Below, piece after piece: positions 49,393 to 57,761 of a stretch of 64,000 nt of DNA. The position numbers were made by a program, and so were the translations under genes. The stretch comes from Sinimarinibacterium sp. NLF-5-8 (GTDB lineage Bacteria > Pseudomonadota > Gammaproteobacteria > Nevskiales > Nevskiaceae). How positions within the stretch are numbered: the first letter of the stretch is position 1; the number at the start of each line of letters is the position of its first letter. The notes beneath the pieces are model-generated. The model saw nothing but the letters and a program-made list of their open reading frames with translations. It made no database searches and was not told the DNA's origin. The DNA lies in the NCBI RefSeq assembly GCF_010092425.1, contig NZ_CP048030.1, positions 3,136,810 to 3,200,809 on the forward strand. The letters run 5' to 3'.

Positions 49393-50607
49393 TTATCCCA
49401 GCAGCCGATTCACCATGTTCAGCCCGTCGATGAGCTGGTCGATGTCGTCGGTGCCGTTATACAAGCCTAAGGAGGCGCGCGCGGTGGCGGGGACGCACAG
49501 GCGTTGCATCAGTGGCATGGTGCAGTGGTGGCCGGTGCGGATGGCCACGCCCGCTTGATCGAGGATGCTGCCAATGTCGTGCGGGTGCGCGCCGTCCATG
49601 ACAAACGACAAAATCCCGGATTTGTTGGCGGCGGTGCCAATCAGCTTCAAGCCTTTGATCGCCTGCATTTTGGGGGTGGCGTATTCCAGCAGGGCGTGTT
49701 CGTGCGTGGCGATGGCGTCCAGGCCGATGCTGTCTAAATACTCCAGCGCCGTGGCAGCGCCAATGGCACCGGCCATGTCGGGGGTGCCCGCTTCAAACTT
49801 GTACGGCACTTCGTTCCAGGTGCTGCCGTCAAAGCTGACGGTGTCGATCATGTCGCCGCCGCCTTGCAGCGGCGTCATCGCTTCCAGGTGTTCGCGTTTG
49901 GCATACAAAAAGCCAAAGCCGGTGGGGCCGTAGAACTTGTGCGCGGAGGCGGCGTAAAAGTCGGCGTCGAGCGCGGCCACATCCATGCGCAAATGGGCAA
50001 TGCCTTGGGCGTCGTCAATCAACACCGGAATCCCGCGCGCGTGCGCCTCGCTGATCATCTCGGCAATCGGGTTGACCGTGCCCAGGGCGTTGGACACATG
50101 GCAAACGGCAACCAGTTTGGTGCGCGGGTTGAGCATGGCGCGCCAGGCGTCGATGTCCAGCTCACCGGCGTCGTTGATCGGCGCGGCAACGGTTTTGGCG
50201 CCGACGAGTTGCCACGGCACGATGTTGGAGTGGTGCTCCATCGTCGTCACCAGCACTTCGTCGCCGGGCTGCAAGATCGGCTGCAAATAAGCGCGCGCGA
50301 CCAGGTTGATGGATTCAGTGGTGCCACGGGTAAAGACGATGCTGTCACGCGGGGCGTTGATCCATTGGGCGATGCGTTCGCGCGCGGCTTCGTAGCTTTT
50401 GGTGGCGCGCGCGGCCAGTTCGTGCACCGCGCGGTGCACGTTGGCGTTGCTGTGGACGTAGTACAGGTCCATCTCGGCCATCACGCTGGTGGGTTTTTGC
50501 GTGGTGGCGGCGTTGTCCAGATAGGCCAGGCGTTTGCCGTGGATGGATTCACGCAGGATTGGGAAATCCGCGCGCACTTCTTTGAGATCGAGTGGGGAGG
50601 CGCTCAT
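49393..50607 (-). CDS. sufS: Cysteine desulfurase SufS
   Basis: A 404-aa PLP enzyme that takes sulfur from cysteine for Fe-S assembly. The PLP lysine is Lys224 in SAHKFYGPTG, EHHSN binds PLP phosphate, and the active cysteine lies in RTGHHCTMPLM (about 366), as in E. coli SufS. It overlaps sufD by 4 bp. It is the last gene of the suf operon; no sufE, sufU or sufT follows, only repeats. A strong sulfur acceptor must be elsewhere. Confidence 0.95.
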   Translation of the reverse strand: MSASPLDLKEVRADFPILRESIHGKRLAYLDNAATTQKPTSVMAEMDLYYVHSNANVHRAVHELAARATKSYEAARERIAQWINAPRDSIVFTRGTTESINLVARAYLQPILQPGDEVLVTTMEHHSNIVPWQLVGAKTVAAPINDAGELDIDAWRAMLNPRTKLVAVCHVSNALGTVNPIAEMISEAHARGIPVLIDDAQGIAHLRMDVAALDADFYAASAHKFYGPTGFGFLYAKREHLEAMTPLQGGGDMIDTVSFDGSTWNEVPYKFEAGTPDMAGAIGAATALEYLDSIGLDAIATHEHALLEYATPKMQAIKGLKLIGTAANKSGILSFVMDGAHPHDIGSILDQAGVAIRTGHHCTMPLMQRLCVPATARASLGLYNGTDDIDQLIDGLNMVNRLLG

Positions 50608-51815
50608 GCAAACAGCTCCATATCCAGCGCATCGCCGATGCGAGACAGCAGGCGCTCGGTGACCGGCTCGCGCAGTGCGTCAAAGTGCAGGGTTTGCAGG
50701 ATTTCGTTGGCAAAGCTGTAGATCAGCAGCGCGCGCGCGCTGGCTTCGGTGACGCCGCGTGAGCGTAGGTAGAACAGCGCTTGTTCGTCGAGCTGACCAA
50801 AGGTGGCGCCGTGCGCGCACTTGACGTCATCGGCGTAGATTTCCAGCGCCGGTTTGGCGTTGATCTCGGCTTTGTCAGACAGCAACAAGCTGGCGATTTT
50901 TTGCTGTGAATCGGTTTTTTGTGCGCCCGGCAGCACCATCACCTTGCCGGTGAAATAGCCGCGCGCGCGATCCCAGGCCAGGCCGCGCACGGTTTGCCGG
51001 CTTCGGCAGTGCGGCGCGCGGTGGTTGATCAGCAGGTAGTTATCAATGTGGCTGCGCTGGGTGGGGGCAAACAGGTTTTGCACCTGTGCCTCAGCGCCGG
51101 CGCCGTTGAGGTCAATATCCCAATCGCTGCGGATCAGTGCGCCGCCCAAATCTACCTGAGTCAGTGTTAGCGAGGCATTGGCCGCCAGCGTGGCGTGGCC
51201 GCCAAACCAGCCTTCGCTGGCGAGGCTTTCGGCCTGGGTGCGCAGCAGCGTCAGGCGCGCGCCTTCGGCCAGTTCAATGCGCAGGGTTTGGGTGGTCAGC
51301 CGCGCGGCGTCGCCCAGCCCGACTTCACGCAAAATCACGGTGGCCTGGGCGTTTTTGCCCAGGCGGATGTGATGGCGCAAATGGCTCATTTCACCGGCGC
51401 CGCTGGGCTGGGTGAGGATCAATGCCTGAAGCGGCTCGGCGGCAATCTCGCCGTCGGCCAGATGCAGGTTCAGGCCGTGCGTGGCAAAGCTGGCGTTGAG
51501 TGCGGCCAGACCGGCATGGGCGCTGTCGTCCACATCACGATCGAGCGCGGCGACGCTGTTGCCGTGGCCGTTGATAAAGACTTGGGTTTGTGTGCCGGGC
51601 AGTGCCCAGCGCGCGCTGTCGAGGGCGGTGGCGGCGGCCACTGCACTGGGTGCTTGCCACTGGGTCAAGTCGCTGTATTTAAAGCGTTCGATCTTGCGCG
51701 TGGGCAGGCCGGTTTCGAGCAGCCGCGCCAGCAGCGCGCGGCGAATGGCGTGCTGTTCAACCGGCAGCGACGGCAGCAGGGCTTCAAACGCCTGCGTGTA
51801 GGCTTGAGTGTCCAT
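50604..51815 (-). CDS. sufD: Fe-S assembly scaffold protein SufD
   Basis: A 403-aa partner of SufB in the SufBC2D scaffold. The C-terminal half is the beta-helix-like core: LRHHIRLGKNAQATVI, RSRQTVRGLAWDRARGYFTGKV, ALEIYADDVKCAHGATFGQL and SYLRSRG-like AALFYLRSRGV. The conserved late His (CAHGAT) is present. It starts directly at the sufC stop (1-bp overlap) and overlaps sufS by 4 bp. Confidence 0.95.
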   Translation of the reverse strand: MDTQAYTQAFEALLPSLPVEQHAIRRALLARLLETGLPTRKIERFKYSDLTQWQAPSAVAAATALDSARWALPGTQTQVFINGHGNSVAALDRDVDDSAHAGLAALNASFATHGLNLHLADGEIAAEPLQALILTQPSGAGEMSHLRHHIRLGKNAQATVILREVGLGDAARLTTQTLRIELAEGARLTLLRTQAESLASEGWFGGHATLAANASLTLTQVDLGGALIRSDWDIDLNGAGAEAQVQNLFAPTQRSHIDNYLLINHRAPHCRSRQTVRGLAWDRARGYFTGKVMVLPGAQKTDSQQKIASLLLSDKAEINAKPALEIYADDVKCAHGATFGQLDEQALFYLRSRGVTEASARALLIYSFANEILQTLHFDALREPVTERLLSRIGDALDMELFA

Positions 51816-52564
51816 TACGCCGCCTTGTTGAGCAGCCAGCCGTAGCCTTTGTGCTCGATCTCAAGCGCCAAATCGGCACCACCGGATTTGATGATTTGGC
51901 CCCCGGCGAGCACATGCACCACATCGGGTTTGACGTGATCGAGCAGGCGTTGGTAGTGAGTCACCAGCAGGGTCGCGCGTTCAGGCGAGCGCATGGCGTT
52001 GATGCCATCGGAGACGATTTGCAGCGCGTCCACGTCCAGGCCGGAGTCGGTTTCGTCGAGCACCATCAGCTTGGGTTCGAGCACCAGCATTTGCAGGATT
52101 TCGTTACGCTTTTTCTCGCCGCCGGAAAAGCCTTCGTTGACGCCGCGCGAGAGCATCGCCGGGTCCATTTTCATTTGCTTGACGCGCGCGCGCACCCAGG
52201 CCAGAAAATCGCCCGCTTGCAGTTCTGGCTCTCCGCGCGTTTTGCGCTGGGCGTTGAACGCGGCTTTCAAAAACACCATGTTGGAGACGCCGGGGATTTC
52301 CACCGGATATTGAAAGCCCAAAAACATGCCTGCGGCCGCGCGCGCTTCGGGGTCGAGTTCCAGCAGATCCTGGCCGTCCAAAGTGATGCTGCCGCCGGTG
52401 ACGGTGTATTCCTCGCTGCCTGCCAAAATCTTGGACAGCGTGGATTTGCCGGAGCCGTTGGGCCCCATGATGGCGTGGACTTCACCGGCGTTGATGCTGA
52501 GGTTCAAGCCCTTGAGAATCGGGCGGTCGCCGACTTTGGCGTGCAGGTTTTCAACTTTGAGCAT
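51815..52564 (-). CDS. sufC: Fe-S assembly ATPase SufC
   Basis: A 249-aa ABC-type ATPase of the SUF scaffold, not a transporter. Walker A GPNGSGKST is at 34-42, the signature FSGGEKKRNE near 146, and Walker B with LMVLDETDSGLDVDAL. The whole length matches SufC. It follows sufB after a 45-bp gap and overlaps sufD by one base. Confidence 0.97.
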   Translation of the reverse strand: MLKVENLHAKVGDRPILKGLNLSINAGEVHAIMGPNGSGKSTLSKILAGSEEYTVTGGSITLDGQDLLELDPEARAAAGMFLGFQYPVEIPGVSNMVFLKAAFNAQRKTRGEPELQAGDFLAWVRARVKQMKMDPAMLSRGVNEGFSGGEKKRNEILQMLVLEPKLMVLDETDSGLDVDALQIVSDGINAMRSPERATLLVTHYQRLLDHVKPDVVHVLAGGQIIKSGGADLALEIEHKGYGWLLNKAA

Positions 52565-52609
52565 GGTTTGATCTTCTTGTTTTTAAATATGAATGTGGGA
52601 TGCGCGCGC

Positions 52610-54061
52610 TTAGCCAACTGCACCTTCAAGCGAGACTTGCAGCAGTTTTTGTGCTTCTACGGCAAATTCCATCGGCAGTTCTTTGAACACGTCCTTGCAA
52701 AAGCCGTTGACGATCATCGACACCGCATCTTCTTCGGGGATGCCGCGCGAGCGCGCATAAAACAGTTGGTCATCGCCAATTTTGGAGGTGGTGGCTTCGT
52801 GTTCCAGAATCGCGCTGCTGTTGCGCACCTCGGTATACGGGAAGGTGTGCGCGCCGCATTGGTCGCCAATGAGCAGGGAGTCGCACTGGGTGTAGTTCCG
52901 CGCGCCGTGGGCGGTGGGCAAAATCCGCACCAGGCCGCGATACGACTGCTGCCCGTGTCCGGCAGAAATGCCTTTTGAAATAATGGTGGAGCGCGTGTTG
53001 GCGCCGATGTGGATCATCTTGGTGCCGGTATCGGCCTGCTGGCGGTGGTGGGTCAACGCCACCGAGTAAAACTCGCCAATCGAGCCTTCGCCGCGCAGCA
53101 GGCAGCTGGGATATTTCCAGGTGATCGCCGAGCCGGTTTCTACCTGCGTCCACGAGATTTTGCTGCGCGCGCCACGGCAGTCGCCGCGCTTGGTGACAAA
53201 GTTGTAAATGCCGCCCACGCCGTTTTCGTCGCCCGGATACCAGTTTTGAACGGTGGAGTATTTGATTTCGGCATCGTCGAGCGCGACCAGTTCCACCACG
53301 GCTGCGTGCAGCTGGTTTTCGTCGCGCTGCGGTGCGGTGCAGCCTTCCAGATACGACACATGGCTGCCTTCTTCGGCAATGATCAGGGTGCGCTCAAACT
53401 GGCCGGTGTTGCGTTCGTTGATCCGAAAATAAGTGGACAGCTCCATCGGGCAGCGCACGCCCTTGGGGATGAACACAAACGAGCCGTCGGTAAACACCGC
53501 GGAGTTGAGCGCGGCGTAAAAGTTATCGGCAAACGGCACCACGGTGCCGAGGTATTTTTTGACCAGTTCCGGGTGTTCGCGGATGGCCTCGCTGATCGGG
53601 CAAAAAATCACGCCCGCTTCGGCCAGTTTGGCGCGAAAGGTGGTGGCGACGGACACCGAGTCAAACACCACATCCACTGCCACGCCGGCGAGGATTTCTT
53701 GCTCTTTGAGCGGAATGCCGAGCTTGTTATAGGTTTCGATCAGCTTGGGATCGACCTCATCCAGCGACTTGGGGCCGTCTTTTTGCGACTTGGGCGCGGA
53801 GTAGTAAGAAATGGCCTGGTAATCCACCGGCGGATAGTCCACCTGCGCCCATTGCGGTTCGCGCATGGTTTGCCAGCGGCGAAACGCCTTGAGCCGAAAA
53901 TCCAGCATCCAGTCGGGTTCGCCTTTGCGCTCGGAGAGCATGCGGATGACGTTTTCATCCAGGCCGGGCGGAATGGTTTCGGAGGCAATATCGGTAATGA
54001 AACCAGCACTGTAGGTGCGGTTTTTGACCAGGCTTTCAACGTCTTGTGCAGGTGCAGTCAT
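52610..54061 (-). CDS. sufB: Fe-S assembly scaffold protein SufB
   Basis: A 483-aa scaffold protein on which the cluster is built. It has [75 protein letters not shown] and the late [13 protein letters not shown]; the cysteines in these segments serve as cluster and sulfur ligands. Its start overlaps the Rrf2 regulator stop by 4 bp. Confidence 0.97.
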   Translation of the reverse strand: MTAPAQDVESLVKNRTYSAGFITDIASETIPPGLDENVIRMLSERKGEPDWMLDFRLKAFRRWQTMREPQWAQVDYPPVDYQAISYYSAPKSQKDGPKSLDEVDPKLIETYNKLGIPLKEQEILAGVAVDVVFDSVSVATTFRAKLAEAGVIFCPISEAIREHPELVKKYLGTVVPFADNFYAALNSAVFTDGSFVFIPKGVRCPMELSTYFRINERNTGQFERTLIIAEEGSHVSYLEGCTAPQRDENQLHAAVVELVALDDAEIKYSTVQNWYPGDENGVGGIYNFVTKRGDCRGARSKISWTQVETGSAITWKYPSCLLRGEGSIGEFYSVALTHHRQQADTGTKMIHIGANTRSTIISKGISAGHGQQSYRGLVRILPTAHGARNYTQCDSLLIGDQCGAHTFPYTEVRNSSAILEHEATTSKIGDDQLFYARSRGIPEEDAVSMIVNGFCKDVFKELPMEFAVEAQKLLQVSLEGAVG

Positions 54062-54537
54062 GAATGTAGTCCCGTGTTTGAAGCGGGTGAGGAGGAGGAA
54101 AGGGCGCGAAAGTGAACCGGCAGCTCGCGCGCGGCAGGCGGAGCCGCCATTTGCGCCAGACTCACCGATTCCAGTGCATGCCGAATCGCGTGATTGATCA
54201 ACTGCCAGTTACTGCGCGCACCGCAGTCGGATTCCAGCGAGCAGCCGCCGTGATGGGTGGCGCATTCGGTCACGGCAATCGGACCTTCGAGGGCGGTGAT
54301 GACATCGGCCACGCTGATGTCGCTGGGCGGATGGGCCAGGCGATAACCGCCGTGCGCCCCGCGCAGCGATTGCAGCAGCCCTGCGCGCGCCAGGGATTTG
54401 AGCAGTTTTGCCGCAGTGGGCGCCGGGATGCCGCTGCGCTCGGCCAGTTCCACGGCATTGGTCAAGCGCGGCGGATCATGCGCCATCAGTGTCATCAGCA
54501 CTGTGGCGTAATCAGACATTTTGCTGAGCTTGAGCAT
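54058..54537 (-). CDS. Rrf2-family SUF regulator
   Basis: A 159-aa winged-helix Rrf2 protein with [16 protein letters not shown] at the start, the recognition helix [18 protein letters not shown], and three cysteines (C92, C99, C105 in [14 protein letters not shown]) that should hold an Fe-S cluster, as in IscR. It is the first gene of the suf operon and most likely represses or activates it in response to cluster status. The C-terminal tail is Ala/Ser-rich. Confidence 0.92.
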   Translation of the reverse strand: MLKLSKMSDYATVLMTLMAHDPPRLTNAVELAERSGIPAPTAAKLLKSLARAGLLQSLRGAHGGYRLAHPPSDISVADVITALEGPIAVTECATHHGGCSLESDCGARSNWQLINHAIRHALESVSLAQMAAPPAARELPVHFRALSSSSPASNTGLHS

Positions 54538-54688
54538 CGAGAAGTAAGGGGTTCCGGATCAAAGTGGACTGTTTCGGTGCTGATTGTACGGTGTTGCGCC
54601 GCAGCATGGCAATGTTCGCCGGGTTGGGTGACGCTGCGCGCGCGTTTTTGGCACTATCGGCGGCTCGACATGGCTGTGAACCGTATAC

Positions 54689-55174
54689 ATGACCGATGCT
54701 CCGATTCGCCAACCCGATGATGCCCACCCGGTGTGGGCGCTGCCGTGGGATGTGCAGCGCCCGTTTGTGCAGCAAGTCACCGTGGGCGCCGAGCACCTGG
54801 ATCGCTTTGGGCATACCAATAATGTGATGTATCTGCGCTGGCTGGAGGCGGTGGCGTGGGGGCAGTCGGTGGATCTGGGGCTGGATTTTGAGGCGTATGG
54901 CCGCATTGGCGCAGGCTGCGTGGCGCGCCGTCACGAGCTGGATTATCTGGCGGCGACGCATCAGGGGGATCGCCTGTGGGTGGCGACCTGGGTGCACGAA
55001 AACGATCAACGCCTGACGATGCTGCGCCGCTACCAGATCATCCGCGAAGCCGATCAGCGCACGGTGCTGCGCGGGCAAACCCAGTGGGTCTGTGTGGATA
55101 TGAAAAGCGGCAAACCCCGGCGGATGCCGCCGGAATTTGCCGCGTACAGGCCGTGGCCGAAAAAAGAAGGCTGA
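54689..55174 (+). CDS. Acyl-CoA thioesterase (hotdog fold)
   Basis: A 161-aa 4HBT-type hotdog protein. VTVGAEHLDRFGHTNNVMYL (about 31-50) carries the Asp of the active site, and LRWLEAVAWGQSVDLGL is the hotdog helix. RHELDYLAATHQGDRLWV and LRRYQIIREADQ make the sheet. It probably hydrolyses acyl-CoA. Divergent from the suf operon with 151 bp between them. Confidence 0.85.
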   Translation: MTDAPIRQPDDAHPVWALPWDVQRPFVQQVTVGAEHLDRFGHTNNVMYLRWLEAVAWGQSVDLGLDFEAYGRIGAGCVARRHELDYLAATHQGDRLWVATWVHENDQRLTMLRRYQIIREADQRTVLRGQTQWVCVDMKSGKPRRMPPEFAAYRPWPKKEG

Positions 55175-55244
55175 ACCCGTTGATGCATTGATCCGCCTGC
55201 GCGGGCGCAGCGCAGGCGGCAGATGCAGCCCTGTGCGGGTTTGT

Positions 55245-56501
55245 TCAGTTTTTCTCGATCTGCGCGCGCCCGACCGCACCGGCATCGTTGCCCCAGCTGC
55301 TGCGGATATAGGTCAGCACTGCGGCAATCTGATTTTTACTGAGTTGATGCGCAAACGGCGGCATGCCGTAAGGCTGCGGATAGGCGTGGGTGCTGGGCGC
55401 AAATCCGCCGTACAGCACCGTCTGGATGGCGTTGGTGGCCGAGGCTGCGGTGACCAGCGCATTGCCGGCCAACGCCGGATAACGATACGGCTCTCCCTGG
55501 CCTTGTTCGCCGTGACAATCGGCGCAGTGGTCCTGGTAAACCTGACGGCCGACGGTCATCATCGCGTCAAACTGCCGTTCGCTGACGCGCTGTCTTGCCG
55601 GGGCTGACGCGCGCGCGGGCAGGATGCGCAGGTAATCCACCATCGCTGCAATGTCGGCATCGCTCAAATATTGCAGGCTGTGAAACACCACTTCGGCCAT
55701 CGGCCCGGTGGCGACGCTGTGTTCGGCGGTGCCGTTTTTCAGAACCTGGCGCAGGTGTTCGGCGGCGGCGTCGCTCAGTGGCGGATCAAACGCCAGTGCC
55801 GGTGCGTCCCAGTGCATCATCGGGATGGCGCCGCCGGCAAAGGCGGCGTTGCTGCGTTCGCCGCCGAGTGCGTTGCGCGGCGTGTGGCAGGCGCTGCAAT
55901 GACCCAGGCCTTCAACCAGATATTCGCCGCGCCGTTCGCTGGCCGAGCGCGCGCGCGGTGAAGTCTCGATTTCGGGATTGAAATACAACGCGCGCCAGGC
56001 CATCGCGGCAAGCTGGGTGTTGTAGGGAAAGCGCAAGGTGGCCGCAGGCTGGGCTTGCCTGACCGGCGGCAGGCTTTGCAGAAAGGCAAACAGGGCGTCG
56101 GAATCTTCGCGGGTGATGCGGGTGTAGTTGGTATACGGGAAGGCCGGATACAACCGCCGGCCATCGCGCGATTTGCCGTAACGCAGCGCGCGGTAAAACT
56201 CTGCGGACGACCATTGCCCCAGCCCGGTTTCGTTGTCCGGGGTGAGGTTGGAGCTGAACAAATCGCCAAACGGGGTCGGAATCCTGCGCGCGCCACTGTA
56301 GGGCGGCTGGCCGGGTTTGCTGTGGCAGGCCACGCAGTTGCCCGCGCGCGCCAGGTATTCGCCGGCCTTGATCTGTTCTGCGCTGGCAGGCGCATCATCG
56401 CCTGCAACGATGGCCTGTTCTTTGATCTCTGGCTGCAAGAACCAGATCAAGGCCAGCGCAAGCACCACCAGGGTGCCCGCCAAAGCGAGTTTTCTACTCA
56501 T
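55245..56501 (-). CDS. Tri-haem cytochrome c (alcohol/sugar dehydrogenase subunit type)
   Basis: A 418-aa membrane-anchored cytochrome with an N-terminal hydrophobic helix (LALAGTLVVLALALIWFL, about 5-22) and three haem sites: CVACH (56-60), CSACH (202-206) and CADCH (326-330). The architecture matches AdhB-type subunits that take electrons from PQQ- or flavin-dependent dehydrogenases and hand them to ubiquinone or oxidase. No dehydrogenase subunit is encoded here. The start at 56501 overlaps the c4-like gene by 4 bp; the frame upstream is a shadow. Confidence 0.88.
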   Translation of the reverse strand: MSRKLALAGTLVVLALALIWFLQPEIKEQAIVAGDDAPASAEQIKAGEYLARAGNCVACHSKPGQPPYSGARRIPTPFGDLFSSNLTPDNETGLGQWSSAEFYRALRYGKSRDGRRLYPAFPYTNYTRITREDSDALFAFLQSLPPVRQAQPAATLRFPYNTQLAAMAWRALYFNPEIETSPRARSASERRGEYLVEGLGHCSACHTPRNALGGERSNAAFAGGAIPMMHWDAPALAFDPPLSDAAAEHLRQVLKNGTAEHSVATGPMAEVVFHSLQYLSDADIAAMVDYLRILPARASAPARQRVSERQFDAMMTVGRQVYQDHCADCHGEQGQGEPYRYPALAGNALVTAASATNAIQTVLYGGFAPSTHAYPQPYGMPPFAHQLSKNQIAAVLTYIRSSWGNDAGAVGRAQIEKN

Positions 56502-57187
56502 GGTGCGACTCCACATTCCATTGGCAACGCATGCGCCAGCGAAGTCTCGGGTGCGTGATCGTCCGGGTAGGGCTGGCTGGCAATCCATGCGGTGACAGCG
56601 GCGATTTGCTGTGTGCTCAAGGCGTGGGCGACACGACGCATGCAGTCCGGTGCGGTGGCGCGGCGGGTGTCGGTTTTCCATGCACCGATCTGGGCGCGCA
56701 GATAGTCGGCAGGCAGCCCCAGCAGGCCGGGAATGTCGGGGGCAACGCCTTTGAGTGATTCGGCATGGCAGGCCATGCACGGCGGGATCTTGCGTGCCGG
56801 ATCGCCCGTGCGCGCCAGCGCCTCGCCTTGCGCCAGCAGGGCAGGCGCCGCATTGCTCAGGCGTGCGGCGTGACTGGGCGTTTGTGCGGCGTAATAGGCG
56901 GCAATATCGTGCAGATATTGAGGACTCATGTACGCCAGCATGGATTGCATGATGGCGTGCTCGCGGCGACCTTCACGAAAGTGGGTGAGCTGGGCGTACA
57001 GATACCCGGCGGGCTTGCCTGCAATCGAGGGGTAATAGGCTTCTTCATGAGAGCGTCCCTGTTCGCCATGACAGGCGGCGCAGGCACGCAAATGATCGGT
57101 GAGGTCGGGCGCGGCCTGAAGCGGAGAAAAAAGCAGCGCGCCGAGCACAACGCCAAGCGCAGCGCGCGCAGCGGATTTGAATCGCAT
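56498..57187 (-). CDS. Di-haem cytochrome c4-like protein
   Basis: A 229-aa secreted cytochrome. A signal peptide (LGVVLGALLFSPLQAAP, about 11-27) is followed by two c-type domains with CAACH (36-40) and CMACH (137-141), each with a later Met candidate ligand (SMLAYMSPQYL). The YPSIAGKPAGYLYAQLTHFR and DIPGLLGLPADYLRAQI segments are typical of cytochrome c4/c553 pairs. Soluble electron carrier in the periplasm, coupled to the tri-haem protein. The 207 bp before it hold no other gene. Confidence 0.85.
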   Translation of the reverse strand: MRFKSAARAALGVVLGALLFSPLQAAPDLTDHLRACAACHGEQGRSHEEAYYPSIAGKPAGYLYAQLTHFREGRREHAIMQSMLAYMSPQYLHDIAAYYAAQTPSHAARLSNAAPALLAQGEALARTGDPARKIPPCMACHAESLKGVAPDIPGLLGLPADYLRAQIGAWKTDTRRATAPDCMRRVAHALSTQQIAAVTAWIASQPYPDDHAPETSLAHALPMECGVAP

Positions 57188-57394
57188 GGGAAGGTTCCAG
57201 TGGATCTGGGCTTTTTATCCTGCGCTTTTGCTGACGATTTGTTAAGCAAGCGCCGTGTAAGCCGCTGTTGGGACGGGGATCAGTCGCCTGGCGGGTCATC
57301 GACGCCGCGCGCCGGGAGGTGGCAGTTTGGCGGGCATCTGGCAAGATGACGCGCCGCGTCCTCCCATGCTGAAAGGCCGATAGAGAGAGTTGTG

Positions 57395-57628
57395 ATGTCA
57401 GACCGTTCACCTTCCCAGACACCTGATGCCCCCAAGCCCGGCTTTTTACAGGTACTGCAAAGCATCGGCTGGGCGATGTTCGGGGTGCAGAGCTCCAAAA
57501 ATCGCAAGCGTGATTTCAATCACGGCAAGGCCTGGCACTACCTGGTGGTTGCGGTGGGGGCGATGCTGGTGTTCATTGGCGTGATCACGCTGGCCGTCAG
57601 GTTTGCCTTGCACAGCGCCGGCGTCTGA
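57395..57628 (+). CDS. DUF2970 small membrane protein
   Basis: A 77-aa protein. The N-terminal part LQVLQSIGWAMFGVQSSKNR then DFNHGKA is the DUF2970 signature, and one membrane segment follows (YLVVAVGAMLVFIGVITLAV). Function unknown. The ATG at 57395 has GAGAGAG upstream. It lies before the fused lipoprotein gene with a 133-bp gap. Confidence 0.8.
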   Translation: MSDRSPSQTPDAPKPGFLQVLQSIGWAMFGVQSSKNRKRDFNHGKAWHYLVVAVGAMLVFIGVITLAVRFALHSAGV

Positions 57629-57761
57629 GCGCGCCGCTGCTGAGGATATTTTCCTACTGCGGGATCCCGGACGCTGGTTTACGATGCGACCGATGAATGA
57701 TCGTGTCGGCGTCTGCCCATTCGGGCTTTCCACTGCCGATGATGCGGATGAGGAGCGTCCC

